DNA from: Helicobacteraceae bacterium
Lineage (GTDB): Bacteria; Campylobacterota; Campylobacteria; Campylobacterales; Helicobacteraceae
DNA length: 64,000 bases
Assembly (NCBI GenBank): GCA_900770765.1
Contig: CAAGLK010000112.1
Coordinates: 1-64,000, forward strand
Direction of reading: 5' to 3'
The stretch's first letter is position 1; every line of letters starts with the position of its first letter. Both the position numbers and the translations under genes were made by a program. Of this stretch, positions 26,901 through 35,231 are shown one piece after another. The notes below the pieces were generated by a model that saw nothing but the letters and a program-made list of their open reading frames with translations, searched no databases and was not told the origin of the DNA.

Positions 26901-27212
26901 TTAATCTTGTGGTTTTGATAAATAAATATCCCGCACTTCCCACACGCCTTTTTTCTTACTTTCAATAGCTACTTTTTTAAGCGTTTTTATAAGGTCGCAC
27001 TCGCAGTCAAATTTTACATTATGCTCTAACATATAGGTTATTGCTTTTGTGTGGATATTATCAATTGTAGGTTCTATGTTGTGATTTTTCAAATAATACA
27101 ATACCATTACAATATAACGCTCATATTTGCTTAATTGCCCAAAAGGCGAGTTTTTTAATCTTTCTATATCTCTTTTTTGCTGTTCTAGTGCTTCTTGTGA
27201 TAATTTGCCCAT
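26901..27212 (-). CDS. Small hypothetical protein, last gene of defence island
   Basis: The 103-residue soluble protein is helical and charged (LSQEALEQQKRDIERLKNSPF, then KYERYIVMVLYYLKNH). It carries one CEC pair (FDCECDLI) and ends in a beta-like WEVRDIYLSKP segment. A strong AAGGAG site precedes its ATG, and it follows the large methyltransferase gene by ten nt, so both are likely made together. I do not recognise the family. A role as accessory or specificity partner of the upstream enzyme is only inferred from position. Confidence 0.65.
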   Translation of the reverse strand: MGKLSQEALEQQKRDIERLKNSPFGQLSKYERYIVMVLYYLKNHNIEPTIDNIHTKAITYMLEHNVKFDCECDLIKTLKKVAIESKKKGVWEVRDIYLSKPQD

Positions 27213-27222
27213 TTTTTACTCC

Positions 27223-29679
27223 TTAATAATCTTTTATTAGCGTTCCTTGTTCGCCTTTATTGTTTAGCTTCCACTCACCTTTCTTATTATCGCTAACGGG
27301 TTCGGCTATTTTCTCTAAAATATCCAAAACATCTTCATCTCTTGGCGTGATTCCATTACTTAAATGCGGAATCACTTCATAGCAAATATCATCAAATAAA
27401 GCTGCACGATTTTCTAACTCGCATTTTTTAAGATAATTTTTAATGAAATATTTTGCCCTAACTTCAAGCGGTAGCTTACTATGTTTATGTGGTTCTTTTA
27501 TATGATATTTCTTAGTTTTTGTATCTAGGCTAAATTTACTATCAATTAAGGCTAAAACATCTTCATATTTGTCGTTTAAATCATCTAAAAAGGCATTATC
27601 CATAGCTGTAATCATCATTAAATCGCTTAATTCATCTAAATCTAGCCCTTCTTCGCTTTTTACAATCTCATCTTTTACAGAATCCAAAAGCAAATTTATA
27701 TTTTTGCCTAGATTATGCTTAGCTTTTGTTTGTGGGTTTTCAACCTTTCTAAAATACATTATAAGCTGTCCGCTTACTACTGAAAAGGGATTTTGTCTTT
27801 TTTTAAAGCTAGTTTGCCCATTGCTTTGCCTTAGACTTTTTACATATTCAAAGCCATAAGATTCTGCACTCTCTTTTATATTTTGCCAAAGCTGTATATT
27901 GTGATGCTGGAAGCAAAATGCCATCCAACGATTAAATTTTAAAACCCTAAACATTTCTTTTAAGGATTTATTCATAAGCGTATGATATTCGTCTTTGCTT
28001 TTTTCTAAACTCCCCTTTTCTATACACTCTTTTTCTTTTAAATCCCTATCAAAAGGCAAGTCAAGCCACACATTCCACATAGTGCTTAAATCTAAATATG
28101 GAATCTTAGCTCCATAAGGTGGGTCTGTGTAGATAAAATCTATAGAGTTAGATTCTATCTCTTTTAAATTTGTCGCATCAGCTTGGAATATTTTATCGCC
28201 ATTTATGCGAGGCTCTAGCGAGTCTAAATTATTTAAATCTATCTCTTTTCTTTGTGTGATTAACGCCCCTTCAAAATCTTTTATAACTCTATTTATTGGC
28301 TCAAAATACGCATCATAAAAATTTAGCGAGTTGTCTAGCTCTTTTTTGCCTTTTATTATGTGTTGGATTTTATTGCTATAAACTTCTTTTGTATCTAAAA
28401 ATGTAGGTTTTTTTGCTATTCTATAGCGATAATATCTAAAAACTGCAGAATCTCCACCGCCCCCGACTGATTTATGAAAAGTTAAATTTATATTCTTAAG
28501 CGTATTATAAAATGCTAAAAGCAAGGAATATCTAAGATTCCGCTTTTTAAGTCTATTTTCCTTGCTTCCGCTTGGTGTTGTGTGCTTAAAAATAAGTTTT
28601 CTTAGAATCGCAAGCTCGGCAAGTTGCTTTTTATTAAATAGTTTTAATGCTGAGCTTACATCACTACCCTTTGGTAAAATTTCATCTTGTGGAATCCACA
28701 ATATAGAATCTTGCTCCTTTTGCGTAGCTATTTCGCCAAATTCCTTATCAATTGCATTTGGATAATATTTTGCACCTTTTAGAAACTCTTTAGCTTGTTT
28801 TTCATTTTTAGGTCTAAGCGTTTCAAATTCGCTTAAAATTGTTTCGCTAAGTGATTGAAGCTCACCTAAATCACATTTTGCACTTAAAGCCTTTGTCATA
28901 AAAATACTAAGCGGGTTTAAATCCGTATGGATTCCTATGCGTCCGTTCATTAAAGCCTCAATTGCAGTTACTCCACTACCACCAAAAGAATCCAGCACAA
29001 TATCACCCTCATCGGTAAAGTTTCTTATATGACTAGTTACCACATCCCAGCTTTGTGTTGTAAAATATGGCATACATCCAAAATATCTTTTTCTAGCTTG
29101 CTTCTTAGGTTTTTTAATAGCTTTAGGCAACCCCCTCTCCAAATACCAAGAATCCGGCTTTTTAACCTTTTTTGCATTTTGTCCTATCACTTTTTTAAAA
29201 GATTCTATCGGCGTGGTTAAAAGCGTCTTTAACTCGCTAAATTTAGATTCCAACTCATCTTTTAAATTTAGCTTAAAAATCGCCTCTTGCTTATCGGTTT
29301 TAAAAATCACAAGTTCCCAGCCATTACACAGCGCATAATAAGGGCTTTTAAAAGATACCGCATAGCTTAGCGTCTGCTTCTCAGCCTTAGAATCTTTATC
29401 CACACTTACGCTAGGCGCCTTTGCATCAAGCACACAATGCACTTGCGATTCCACATATAGCGTATAATCAGGCACTAAAGTCGCCTCTATTTGCTTATTT
29501 GACCCTACTACAATTGTGTCATTAAGCGCTTGTGAAAGCCTCACTTCTAGCTTAGAATCCCCACTTTTAAAGCCTAACTTCTCTAAGATTCTATCTATCA
29601 CAAACGCCCTTACAGAATCCTCTTTAAACTCGCTAGAATCTAGCTGCGAAAAATCAAAATCGTTTAATATCTTTTCCAT
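27223..29679 (-). CDS. Large N-methyltransferase with N-terminal nuclease-like domain
   Basis: This 818-residue protein looks like a single-chain restriction-modification enzyme. Residues ~20-130 resemble the HsdR N-terminal fold, with a PD-(D/E)xK pattern: P70-D71 and D85-A-K87 after a Leu strand. A Lys-rich linker (~165-198) follows. The methyltransferase has motif I DSFGGSGVT at 230-238 and motif IV TDPPY at 518-522, separated by an insert of about 280 residues that includes VGGGGD. The DPPY motif predicts adenine-N6 or cytosine-N4 methylation. The C-terminal ~170 residues are helical and could bind the target. It resembles large DPPY enzymes such as COG1743, but the nuclease assignment is an inference from short motifs. 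Confidence 0.8.
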   Translation of the reverse strand: MEKILNDFDFSQLDSSEFKEDSVRAFVIDRILEKLGFKSGDSKLEVRLSQALNDTIVVGSNKQIEATLVPDYTLYVESQVHCVLDAKAPSVSVDKDSKAEKQTLSYAVSFKSPYYALCNGWELVIFKTDKQEAIFKLNLKDELESKFSELKTLLTTPIESFKKVIGQNAKKVKKPDSWYLERGLPKAIKKPKKQARKRYFGCMPYFTTQSWDVVTSHIRNFTDEGDIVLDSFGGSGVTAIEALMNGRIGIHTDLNPLSIFMTKALSAKCDLGELQSLSETILSEFETLRPKNEKQAKEFLKGAKYYPNAIDKEFGEIATQKEQDSILWIPQDEILPKGSDVSSALKLFNKKQLAELAILRKLIFKHTTPSGSKENRLKKRNLRYSLLLAFYNTLKNINLTFHKSVGGGGDSAVFRYYRYRIAKKPTFLDTKEVYSNKIQHIIKGKKELDNSLNFYDAYFEPINRVIKDFEGALITQRKEIDLNNLDSLEPRINGDKIFQADATNLKEIESNSIDFIYTDPPYGAKIPYLDLSTMWNVWLDLPFDRDLKEKECIEKGSLEKSKDEYHTLMNKSLKEMFRVLKFNRWMAFCFQHHNIQLWQNIKESAESYGFEYVKSLRQSNGQTSFKKRQNPFSVVSGQLIMYFRKVENPQTKAKHNLGKNINLLLDSVKDEIVKSEEGLDLDELSDLMMITAMDNAFLDDLNDKYEDVLALIDSKFSLDTKTKKYHIKEPHKHSKLPLEVRAKYFIKNYLKKCELENRAALFDDICYEVIPHLSNGITPRDEDVLDILEKIAEPVSDNKKGEWKLNNKGEQGTLIKDY

Positions 29680-29710
29680 TTCTTACCCTTAAACTTTTAC
29701 TTTTAGAATT

Positions 29711-30643
29711 TTACCACTTCACTTTTATAACAAACAAATCGCTAGGGATTCCAATTAGCTTTATATCAAATTTTAGACTTGATTCTATTTTAGAACTCGC
29801 ATTATGGATTCTAAGGCTTATTGCCCAAGAGTTGTTAAAGTTTATCTCTAGCGTATTTTTAGAGTTTTCCTTAAAGTCAAACCACCGCACATTTGTAGGC
29901 ATTTCAAGTTTTTTTACCTTAAATTGTGGAATCTTAACGCTTTTATTTAGTGTATTATAAATATTAAAGCCTTGAATTAATGTTTCTTGTGTGGAATCTA
30001 AAGCGATAATTTTATAAAAATCATAATTTCCTACTAAATAGCTAAGCAGTTTTTGACAAATATTTTTAGTCTCTAAAATCCTTAACAATTCTTTTTTAAA
30101 CGCTTCTAAAAGTGGCTTATAAATTGTATTTTCTTTATCTAAAATATTCCAACTTTGCCCTTTTGTAGAATCTAAAATATCAAAAATAGGTGAAATTTCT
30201 TTAAAATAATTTTCACTACAAGGTATATTTAGCCACTTTTTGCCAAAGTCTAAATTGCGTGAGAGTCGGCTGTGTTTAAGAGCAAAATGATTATGTTTAG
30301 CACTTAAGCCAATAATCCAAGAAATTTTTTCTCGCTTTATCAAAATATCTCGCACATCTCCGCTCTCGCCCTTTTTATCCTCTTGAATAGAAAGTTCTAA
30401 AATATCGCTTCCATCAAGCATTAAAGGTTCTAAATTAAAAAGCGATTCACAAATTGATAAACTTGCCATTTTTAGCTGACTTTGTAAATTTAAATCACTC
30501 GCCTCCCACGCTCTTTTTGCGGCTTCAAATCCAAGTTGCTTATCTAAAATCACATTTTGCCTATGTTTTTTAATGGTTTTAAAAATAGCTAAAATCAAGG
30601 CAAACTCAAACGCTCTTCCGTTGTTATTGCTTTTTACACTCAT
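29711..30643 (-). CDS. HaeIII-family type II restriction endonuclease
   Basis: The 310-residue protein starts with NNNGRAFEFALILAI, the recognisable opening of the HaeIII endonuclease family, and continues with GESGDVRDILIKR and IIGLSAKHNHFALKHSRLS. The latter are the conserved Asp and Lys region expected to form the catalytic centre. HaeIII cuts GGCC; the same target here is likely but not proven. The start codon follows the stop of the C5 methyltransferase with no intervening base, so methylase and nuclease are translated in that order. Nothing indicates inactivation: the frame is intact. Confidence 0.85.
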   Translation of the reverse strand: MSVKSNNNGRAFEFALILAIFKTIKKHRQNVILDKQLGFEAAKRAWEASDLNLQSQLKMASLSICESLFNLEPLMLDGSDILELSIQEDKKGESGDVRDILIKREKISWIIGLSAKHNHFALKHSRLSRNLDFGKKWLNIPCSENYFKEISPIFDILDSTKGQSWNILDKENTIYKPLLEAFKKELLRILETKNICQKLLSYLVGNYDFYKIIALDSTQETLIQGFNIYNTLNKSVKIPQFKVKKLEMPTNVRWFDFKENSKNTLEINFNNSWAISLRIHNASSKIESSLKFDIKLIGIPSDLFVIKVKW

Positions 30644-31648
30644 TTAAGCCTCCCCTAAGGCTTCTTTAATGCTTAATGCGATTTCATAGGCTAAATTTAT
30701 AGGCACGGCGTTTCCTATCATTTTATAAGCATCATTTAAGTTTGTGTAAATAAATTTAAAATCATCAGGGAAGCCTTGCACTCTCGCACATTCTCGCACA
30801 CTTAAGCGGCGGTATTTATCTTCAAAGCCACTTACAAAGCGGCAGTCGTTTTTACCAAATTTTTCCATTTTTGGAGCTTGTGGGTGTAATTGCGTTTGTC
30901 TCCCACTTGCTTGAATTGTAAAGGCTTGCTCATCCCATGCTTTTACGCGGTTTCTGCTCATAAAAATAGGTGAAAATCCACCTGTGAAATATTCATTATT
31001 ATTAATTGCGTTTTCATTTGCTTTATTTCCAGCTTTTGCGGCGATTGCGGAATCTTGCAAGTCAAAAATTACATCTCTTAAAGTAATTTTATTAGAATCT
31101 TTTATGCTAGAACCTAAAGGGAAGTTAAAATTAATCTTTAAATCATCTCTAAAACCTACATAAAATACTCTTTTTCTCTCTTGTGCTACCCCAAAATCCT
31201 TTGCATTTACTAACTTTAAGCTAACTTTATATCCAGCTTTTTTAAAAGATTCCAAGAAGCTATCAACCGCATTTTTATGACGAGGTGCTAACATACCGCT
31301 TACATTTTCTGCTAAGAAAAATTTAGGCTTAACTTCATTTAAGATTCTAATGTATTCTAAAAATAACGCCCCTCTTTTATCATTGATACCAGCTAAATTC
31401 CCAGCCTCACTCCAGCTTTGACACGGCGGACCGCCGATAATGCCACAAATATTTTTATAATCTTTAAAGCTAAGCTTTTTTATATCGCCTTTTAAAAGCG
31501 TAGTTTCTTTATGATTTGCTATAAAACTATCCCAAATATTTTTATCAATTTCATTTGCTACTTTTATGAAGAATCCAGCCTTTTTAAATCCTAAGTCTAG
31601 CCCACCACATCCGCTAAAAAGGCTTATTAGATTTAATATTTTTCCCAT
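30644..31648 (-). CDS. DNA cytosine-C5 methyltransferase of the HaeIII-type system
   Basis: The 334-residue enzyme has the full set of C5-methylase motifs in order: motif I LFSGCGGLDLGF at ~9-20, motif IV GGPPCQSWSEAG with the catalytic Cys near residue 78, motif VI FFLAENV, motif VIII QERKRVFYVGF, motif IX RRLSVRECARVQGFPDDF and motif X NAYKMIGNAVP-like (YKMIGNAVP). The variable target-recognition region (~170-255) is short, as in M.HaeIII. It protects host DNA from the adjacent HaeIII-family nuclease and is the first gene of the island's minus-strand operon. Confidence 0.94.
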   Translation of the reverse strand: MGKILNLISLFSGCGGLDLGFKKAGFFIKVANEIDKNIWDSFIANHKETTLLKGDIKKLSFKDYKNICGIIGGPPCQSWSEAGNLAGINDKRGALFLEYIRILNEVKPKFFLAENVSGMLAPRHKNAVDSFLESFKKAGYKVSLKLVNAKDFGVAQERKRVFYVGFRDDLKINFNFPLGSSIKDSNKITLRDVIFDLQDSAIAAKAGNKANENAINNNEYFTGGFSPIFMSRNRVKAWDEQAFTIQASGRQTQLHPQAPKMEKFGKNDCRFVSGFEDKYRRLSVRECARVQGFPDDFKFIYTNLNDAYKMIGNAVPINLAYEIALSIKEALGEA

Positions 31649-31735
31649 TTTTTGCCCTTAATTTAAAGTGTAGATTTTAGCAAAATTTAATTTAGATTCT
31701 TAGGCGATTTTTAAGAGAATTTATTTAAAAAATGC

Positions 31736-31741
31736 TACAAT
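31736..31741 (+). promoter_or_regulatory. Putative -10 box before pyrD
   Basis: TACAAT, 37 nt before the pyrD start codon, in the 129-nt gap between the divergent methyltransferase gene and pyrD. Confidence 0.4.
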
Positions 31742-31777
31742 TGCCGAATTTTTTGCAAAAAATTTTTTAGGATTCTT

Positions 31778-32842
31778 ATGTTAAGTTATAACACAATTAA
31801 GCCCTTGCTTTTTAAAAGCGACCCTGAGTTTGCCCACGCTTTTGTGGAATCTTGCGCGAGATTCTCCCCTAAGATTCCGCTTTTACTGCCTTTTTTAGCT
31901 TCTAAATTATGTGTTAAAGATGAGATTTTAAGGCAAAATCTATGCGGATTAGACTTTTATAATCCTATTGGTTTAGCGGCTGGCTTTGATAAAAATGCGA
32001 CTATGATTGAGATGCTTTGTGCGTGTGGATTCTCTCACCTAGAGCTAGGAGCGGTTACACCAAAGGCACAAGCTGGTAATGACAAGCCGCGTCTGTGGCG
32101 ACATGTGGAGGCTGAATCTTTGCAAAATGCGATGGGCTTTAATAATGATGGAGCTAGTGTGATTTCTACTAGGCTGGATTCTAGCTATCCATTTGCGATT
32201 CCACTTGGGATAAATATTGGCAAAAATAAAGACACGCCACTTGAAGATGCGATAAGCGATTATGAGATTTTAGCTAAGACCTTTAGCGAAAATACGGATT
32301 ATTTAAGCATAAATATTTCCTCTCCTAACACGCCAAATTTACGGGATTTACAAAATGAGAGTTTCATAAAAGAGCTATTTTTAAAGCTAAAAGATGTTTA
32401 TAAAAAGCCTATATTTTTAAAACTTTCTCCTGATTTAGAAATTGATGAAGCTTTGAAACTTAGCGATTGTGCGATAAATTACGGCTGTGATGGAATCATT
32501 GCCACAAATACAACTTTAGATTATTCACTTGTAGCAAATCCGCAAGATAAAGGCGGCATAAGCGGCAAGGTGCTAGCGACAAAAAGTAGAGAAATGCTAA
32601 GGCAAATCGCGCTGCATTTAAGGACACAAAAAAGCAAGTGCATTTTAATAAGCGTAGGCGGCATAGATAGCGCTGAAGAGGCGTTTTGTCGTATTAAAAT
32701 GGGGGCAAGTTTAGTGCAAGTGTATAGTGCGTTGATTTTTAAAGGACCAGCCCTTGTGCGTGATATAAACTATAATCTTATAAATTTATTAAAAAAAGAT
32801 GGCTTTAATCACATAAGCGAAGCTGTGGGGGCTAGTTTATGA
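31778..32842 (+). CDS. pyrD: Dihydroorotate dehydrogenase (quinone), class 2 PyrD
   Basis: PyrD oxidises dihydroorotate to orotate with quinone as acceptor, at the inner membrane. The 354-residue length and N-terminal membrane-associating helices (LSYNTIKPLLFKSDPEFAHAF) are typical of class 2. NPIGLAAGFDKNA holds the FMN-binding start. The catalytic Ser lies in NISSPNTPNLRDLQ. GGISGKVLATKSREMLR and ISVGGIDSAEEAFCRIKMGASLVQVY-type segments complete the barrel. It overlaps the M16 peptidase gene by four nt and leads a pyrimidine/peptidase/lysine operon conserved in order with H. pylori as I recall. Confidence 0.96.
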   Translation: MLSYNTIKPLLFKSDPEFAHAFVESCARFSPKIPLLLPFLASKLCVKDEILRQNLCGLDFYNPIGLAAGFDKNATMIEMLCACGFSHLELGAVTPKAQAGNDKPRLWRHVEAESLQNAMGFNNDGASVISTRLDSSYPFAIPLGINIGKNKDTPLEDAISDYEILAKTFSENTDYLSINISSPNTPNLRDLQNESFIKELFLKLKDVYKKPIFLKLSPDLEIDEALKLSDCAINYGCDGIIATNTTLDYSLVANPQDKGGISGKVLATKSREMLRQIALHLRTQKSKCILISVGGIDSAEEAFCRIKMGASLVQVYSALIFKGPALVRDINYNLINLLKKDGFNHISEAVGASL

Positions 32843-34137
32843 GAATTTTATTATTAATTTTTGCGTTTTTAGGAGTTTTAATGAGTGCTGAATCTGTGCT
32901 TCCAAAGCATTATAAGGAAGTTTTAAAAAATGGCTTAGAGGTGGTTGTGATTCCACTTCAAAATGGTTCTGGTGTGATTAGTGCGGATATTTTTTATAAA
33001 GTCGGTAGCCGCAATGAAGTAATGGGAAAAAGTGGAATCGCACACATGCTAGAGCATTTAAACTTTAAATCAAGTAAGAATCTTAAAGCTGGTGAGTTTG
33101 ATAGAATCGTAAAAGGCTATGGCGGCGCGACAAATGCCTCAACAGGCTTTGATTATACGCATTATTTTATTAAAAGCTCTAAAGAGAATTTAGATACAAG
33201 TTTAAGCCTATTTGCCGAGCTTATGCAAAATCTAAGCCTTAAGGATGAAGAATTCCAGCCAGAGCGAGATGTGGTAGCAGAAGAGCGGCTGTGGCGGACG
33301 GATAATAATCCTATGGGATATTTGTATTTTCGGCTTTTTAATAGCGTGTTTGTGTATCATCCTTATCATTGGACGCCAATTGGCTTTATGGATGATATTA
33401 GAGGCTGGGAAATTAGCGATATTAGGGAATTTCACAAGACTTATTACCAGCCGCAAAACGCAATCGTGCTAATCGCTGGGGATATTGATAAAGATTCTGC
33501 CTTTAAGCTAGTTAAAAAGCATTTTGAAAAAATTAAAAATACTTCTGCGATTCCACCTTTTAAAGCACAAGAGCCTAAGCAAGATGGGCTAAGACGCGTG
33601 GAAGTGCATAAAAATACTGAAGTGGATATTCTAAGCCTTGCCTTTAGGATTCCGCCTTTTAATCACAAAGACCAAATCGCACTAAGTGCCTTAAGTGCGA
33701 TTCTAAGCGGCGGGAAAAGTAGCATTTTAGAAGCTAAAATCGTGGATAAAAAGCGGCTAGCGGCGGAGATTTACTCTTATAATATGGATTTAGCCGATGA
33801 GGGTGTGTTTATCTTTATGGCGTTAGCAAATGCTGGAGTGAGTTTAGAGAAGCTAGAAGGCGAGATTTTAAAAGAGTTAGAAGCGATAAAAGAGGGCAAA
33901 CTAAGCGAGACTGAGCTTAAAAAGGCTAAGACAAATATGAAGGCAAGTTTCTTATACGAGCTAGAATCAAGCTCAAGCGTGGCAAGTCTCTATGGAAGCT
34001 ACCTTGCAAGAGGTGATTTAAACAGCCTTTTAACTTTTGAAGAAAATTTTGAAAAACTTAGCACAAAAGATATTATAGAAGTGGCGAAAAAATACTTCAT
34101 AAAAGAAAATCTAACAATAGTAACGATGCAGAGGTGA
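32839..34137 (+). CDS. M16-family zinc metallopeptidase, exported
   Basis: The 432-residue protein has a signal peptide (MRILLLIFAFLGVLMSAE) and is probably periplasmic. The inverted zinc motif HxxEH is present as HMLEHL near residue 72, with the downstream acidic ligand region EEFQPERDVVAEERLWR. A non-catalytic second half typical of single-chain PqqL/YmxG-type peptidases follows. Substrates are not known. It overlaps pyrD by four nt and dapA lies immediately after, its ribosome-binding site inside the end of this gene. Confidence 0.9.
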   Translation: MRILLLIFAFLGVLMSAESVLPKHYKEVLKNGLEVVVIPLQNGSGVISADIFYKVGSRNEVMGKSGIAHMLEHLNFKSSKNLKAGEFDRIVKGYGGATNASTGFDYTHYFIKSSKENLDTSLSLFAELMQNLSLKDEEFQPERDVVAEERLWRTDNNPMGYLYFRLFNSVFVYHPYHWTPIGFMDDIRGWEISDIREFHKTYYQPQNAIVLIAGDIDKDSAFKLVKKHFEKIKNTSAIPPFKAQEPKQDGLRRVEVHKNTEVDILSLAFRIPPFNHKDQIALSALSAILSGGKSSILEAKIVDKKRLAAEIYSYNMDLADEGVFIFMALANAGVSLEKLEGEILKELEAIKEGKLSETELKKAKTNMKASFLYELESSSSVASLYGSYLARGDLNSLLTFEENFEKLSTKDIIEVAKKYFIKENLTIVTMQR

Positions 34138-34139
34138 AA

Positions 34140-35231
34140 ATGGAAGTAGAAAATAAAATTAGCGGTTCAATGACCGCACTTATAACGCCTTTTAAAAATG
34201 GCAAGTTAGATTTAGAAAGCTATGAGGCTTTAATTAAGCGACAAATTACACAAGGGATAGACGCTATCGTGCCTGTGGGGACGACAGGCGAGAGTGCGAC
34301 TCTAAGCCACAATGAGCATAAAGAGTGCATTGAAGTAGCAGTGCAGGTTGCAGAGAGCTATAGGCGGAGTGCGGATAGCGGAGAGCAGAAAGCAGAGTGC
34401 GGAGAGACGGAATCCTTAAAAAATGTGGAATCCCTAGCGACTAAGGATTACAATGATAGGGACCCGCTGCGAAGCAGTGGGACTTTAGGGGGTCAAGGGG
34501 TTAAAAACCCCTTGTCGCAAAATGGGGGCTTTGCTTCCATTGCGAATTTAAATAAAAAAGTCAAGGTTCTAGCTGGAGCTGGAAGCAATTCTACAAAAGA
34601 AGCGATTGAGTTGGCAAAGTTTGCGGAATCTTGCGGAGCCGATGGAATCTTATGCGTTACACCTTATTATAATAAACCTACACAAGAGGGGCTTTATCAG
34701 CATTATAAGGCGGTAGCAGGGGCAGTTGCGATTCCACTTATGCTTTATAATGTGCCAGGTCGCACGGGAGTAGTTTTAGAAAATTCCACGATTCTACGCC
34801 TTTTTAGCGATGTTAAAAATATCTATGGTGTAAAAGAAGCAAGCGGAAATATTGAAAAGGTAATTGAGCTAAACACTAAGGATTCTAGCTTATGTGTCGT
34901 AAGTGGCGATGATGCGATAAACTACGCAGTGCTAGCTTGTGGCGGAAGCGGCGTAATATCTGTAACTTCAAATTTGCTTCCTAATAAAATCTCCGCCCTT
35001 GTAAATCTCTGCAAAAGCGGCGATTTTGTAGCGGCAAAAGCATTAAATAACGAGCTTTATGAAATAAACAAGGCGTTATTTATAGAAAGCAACCCGATTC
35101 CAATTAAAGCAGCAATGTATCTAAGTGGAATCCTAAAAAGCCTAGAATATCGGCTACCGCTAACTCCGCCAAGTAGCGAGAATCTTAAAAAATTAGAAAA
35201 AATCTTAAGCAAATATGAGGTGATAAAATGA
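34140..35231 (+). CDS. dapA: 4-hydroxy-tetrahydrodipicolinate synthase DapA with ~65-residue insertion
   Basis: DapA condenses pyruvate with aspartate semialdehyde in the lysine and meso-diaminopimelate pathway. The family parts are complete: SGSMTALITPF, VGTTGESATLS, GAGSNSTKEAI, the catalytic Tyr203 (LMLYNVPGRT) and Schiff-base Lys232 (VKEASGNIEK). The protein is 363 residues rather than about 295-300. The excess, residues ~74-138, falls in the loop before the VKVLAGAGSNS strand and has unusual composition (Gly/Ser/Asn, tandem hairpins in the DNA). It keeps the frame, so activity may be preserved. ATG 34140 is chosen because AGAGG lies five nt before it; an in-frame GTG is two codons earlier. 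Confidence 0.95.
   Translation: MEVENKISGSMTALITPFKNGKLDLESYEALIKRQITQGIDAIVPVGTTGESATLSHNEHKECIEVAVQVAESYRRSADSGEQKAECGETESLKNVESLATKDYNDRDPLRSSGTLGGQGVKNPLSQNGGFASIANLNKKVKVLAGAGSNSTKEAIELAKFAESCGADGILCVTPYYNKPTQEGLYQHYKAVAGAVAIPLMLYNVPGRTGVVLENSTILRLFSDVKNIYGVKEASGNIEKVIELNTKDSSLCVVSGDDAINYAVLACGGSGVISVTSNLLPNKISALVNLCKSGDFVAAKALNNELYEINKALFIESNPIPIKAAMYLSGILKSLEYRLPLTPPSSENLKKLEKILSKYEVIK
34359..34553 (+). repeat. In-frame structured insertion within dapA
   Basis: About 195 nt (65 codons). Three successive hairpins are seen: CCCGCTGC/GCAGTGGG (34463-34481), CAAGGGGTT/AACCCCTTG with loop AAA (34494-34514), and TCGCAA/TTGCGA extended by TGG/CCA (34515-34545). The upstream 100 nt are purine-rich with CGGATAGCGGAGAGC-like units. 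The composition differs from flanking dapA, and G/C runs of four or five are rare elsewhere in the window. Confidence 0.8.

Noticed and set aside
28440..28470. Phase-variable G tract in the large methyltransferase gene
   Set aside because: The longest G/C run there is five bases, too short for frequent slippage.
34134..35231. Frameshift or fusion artefact in dapA
   Set aside because: Both flanks stay in one frame and align with the family; the extra length is an exact multiple of three with no stop codon. Mis-assembly cannot be fully excluded.
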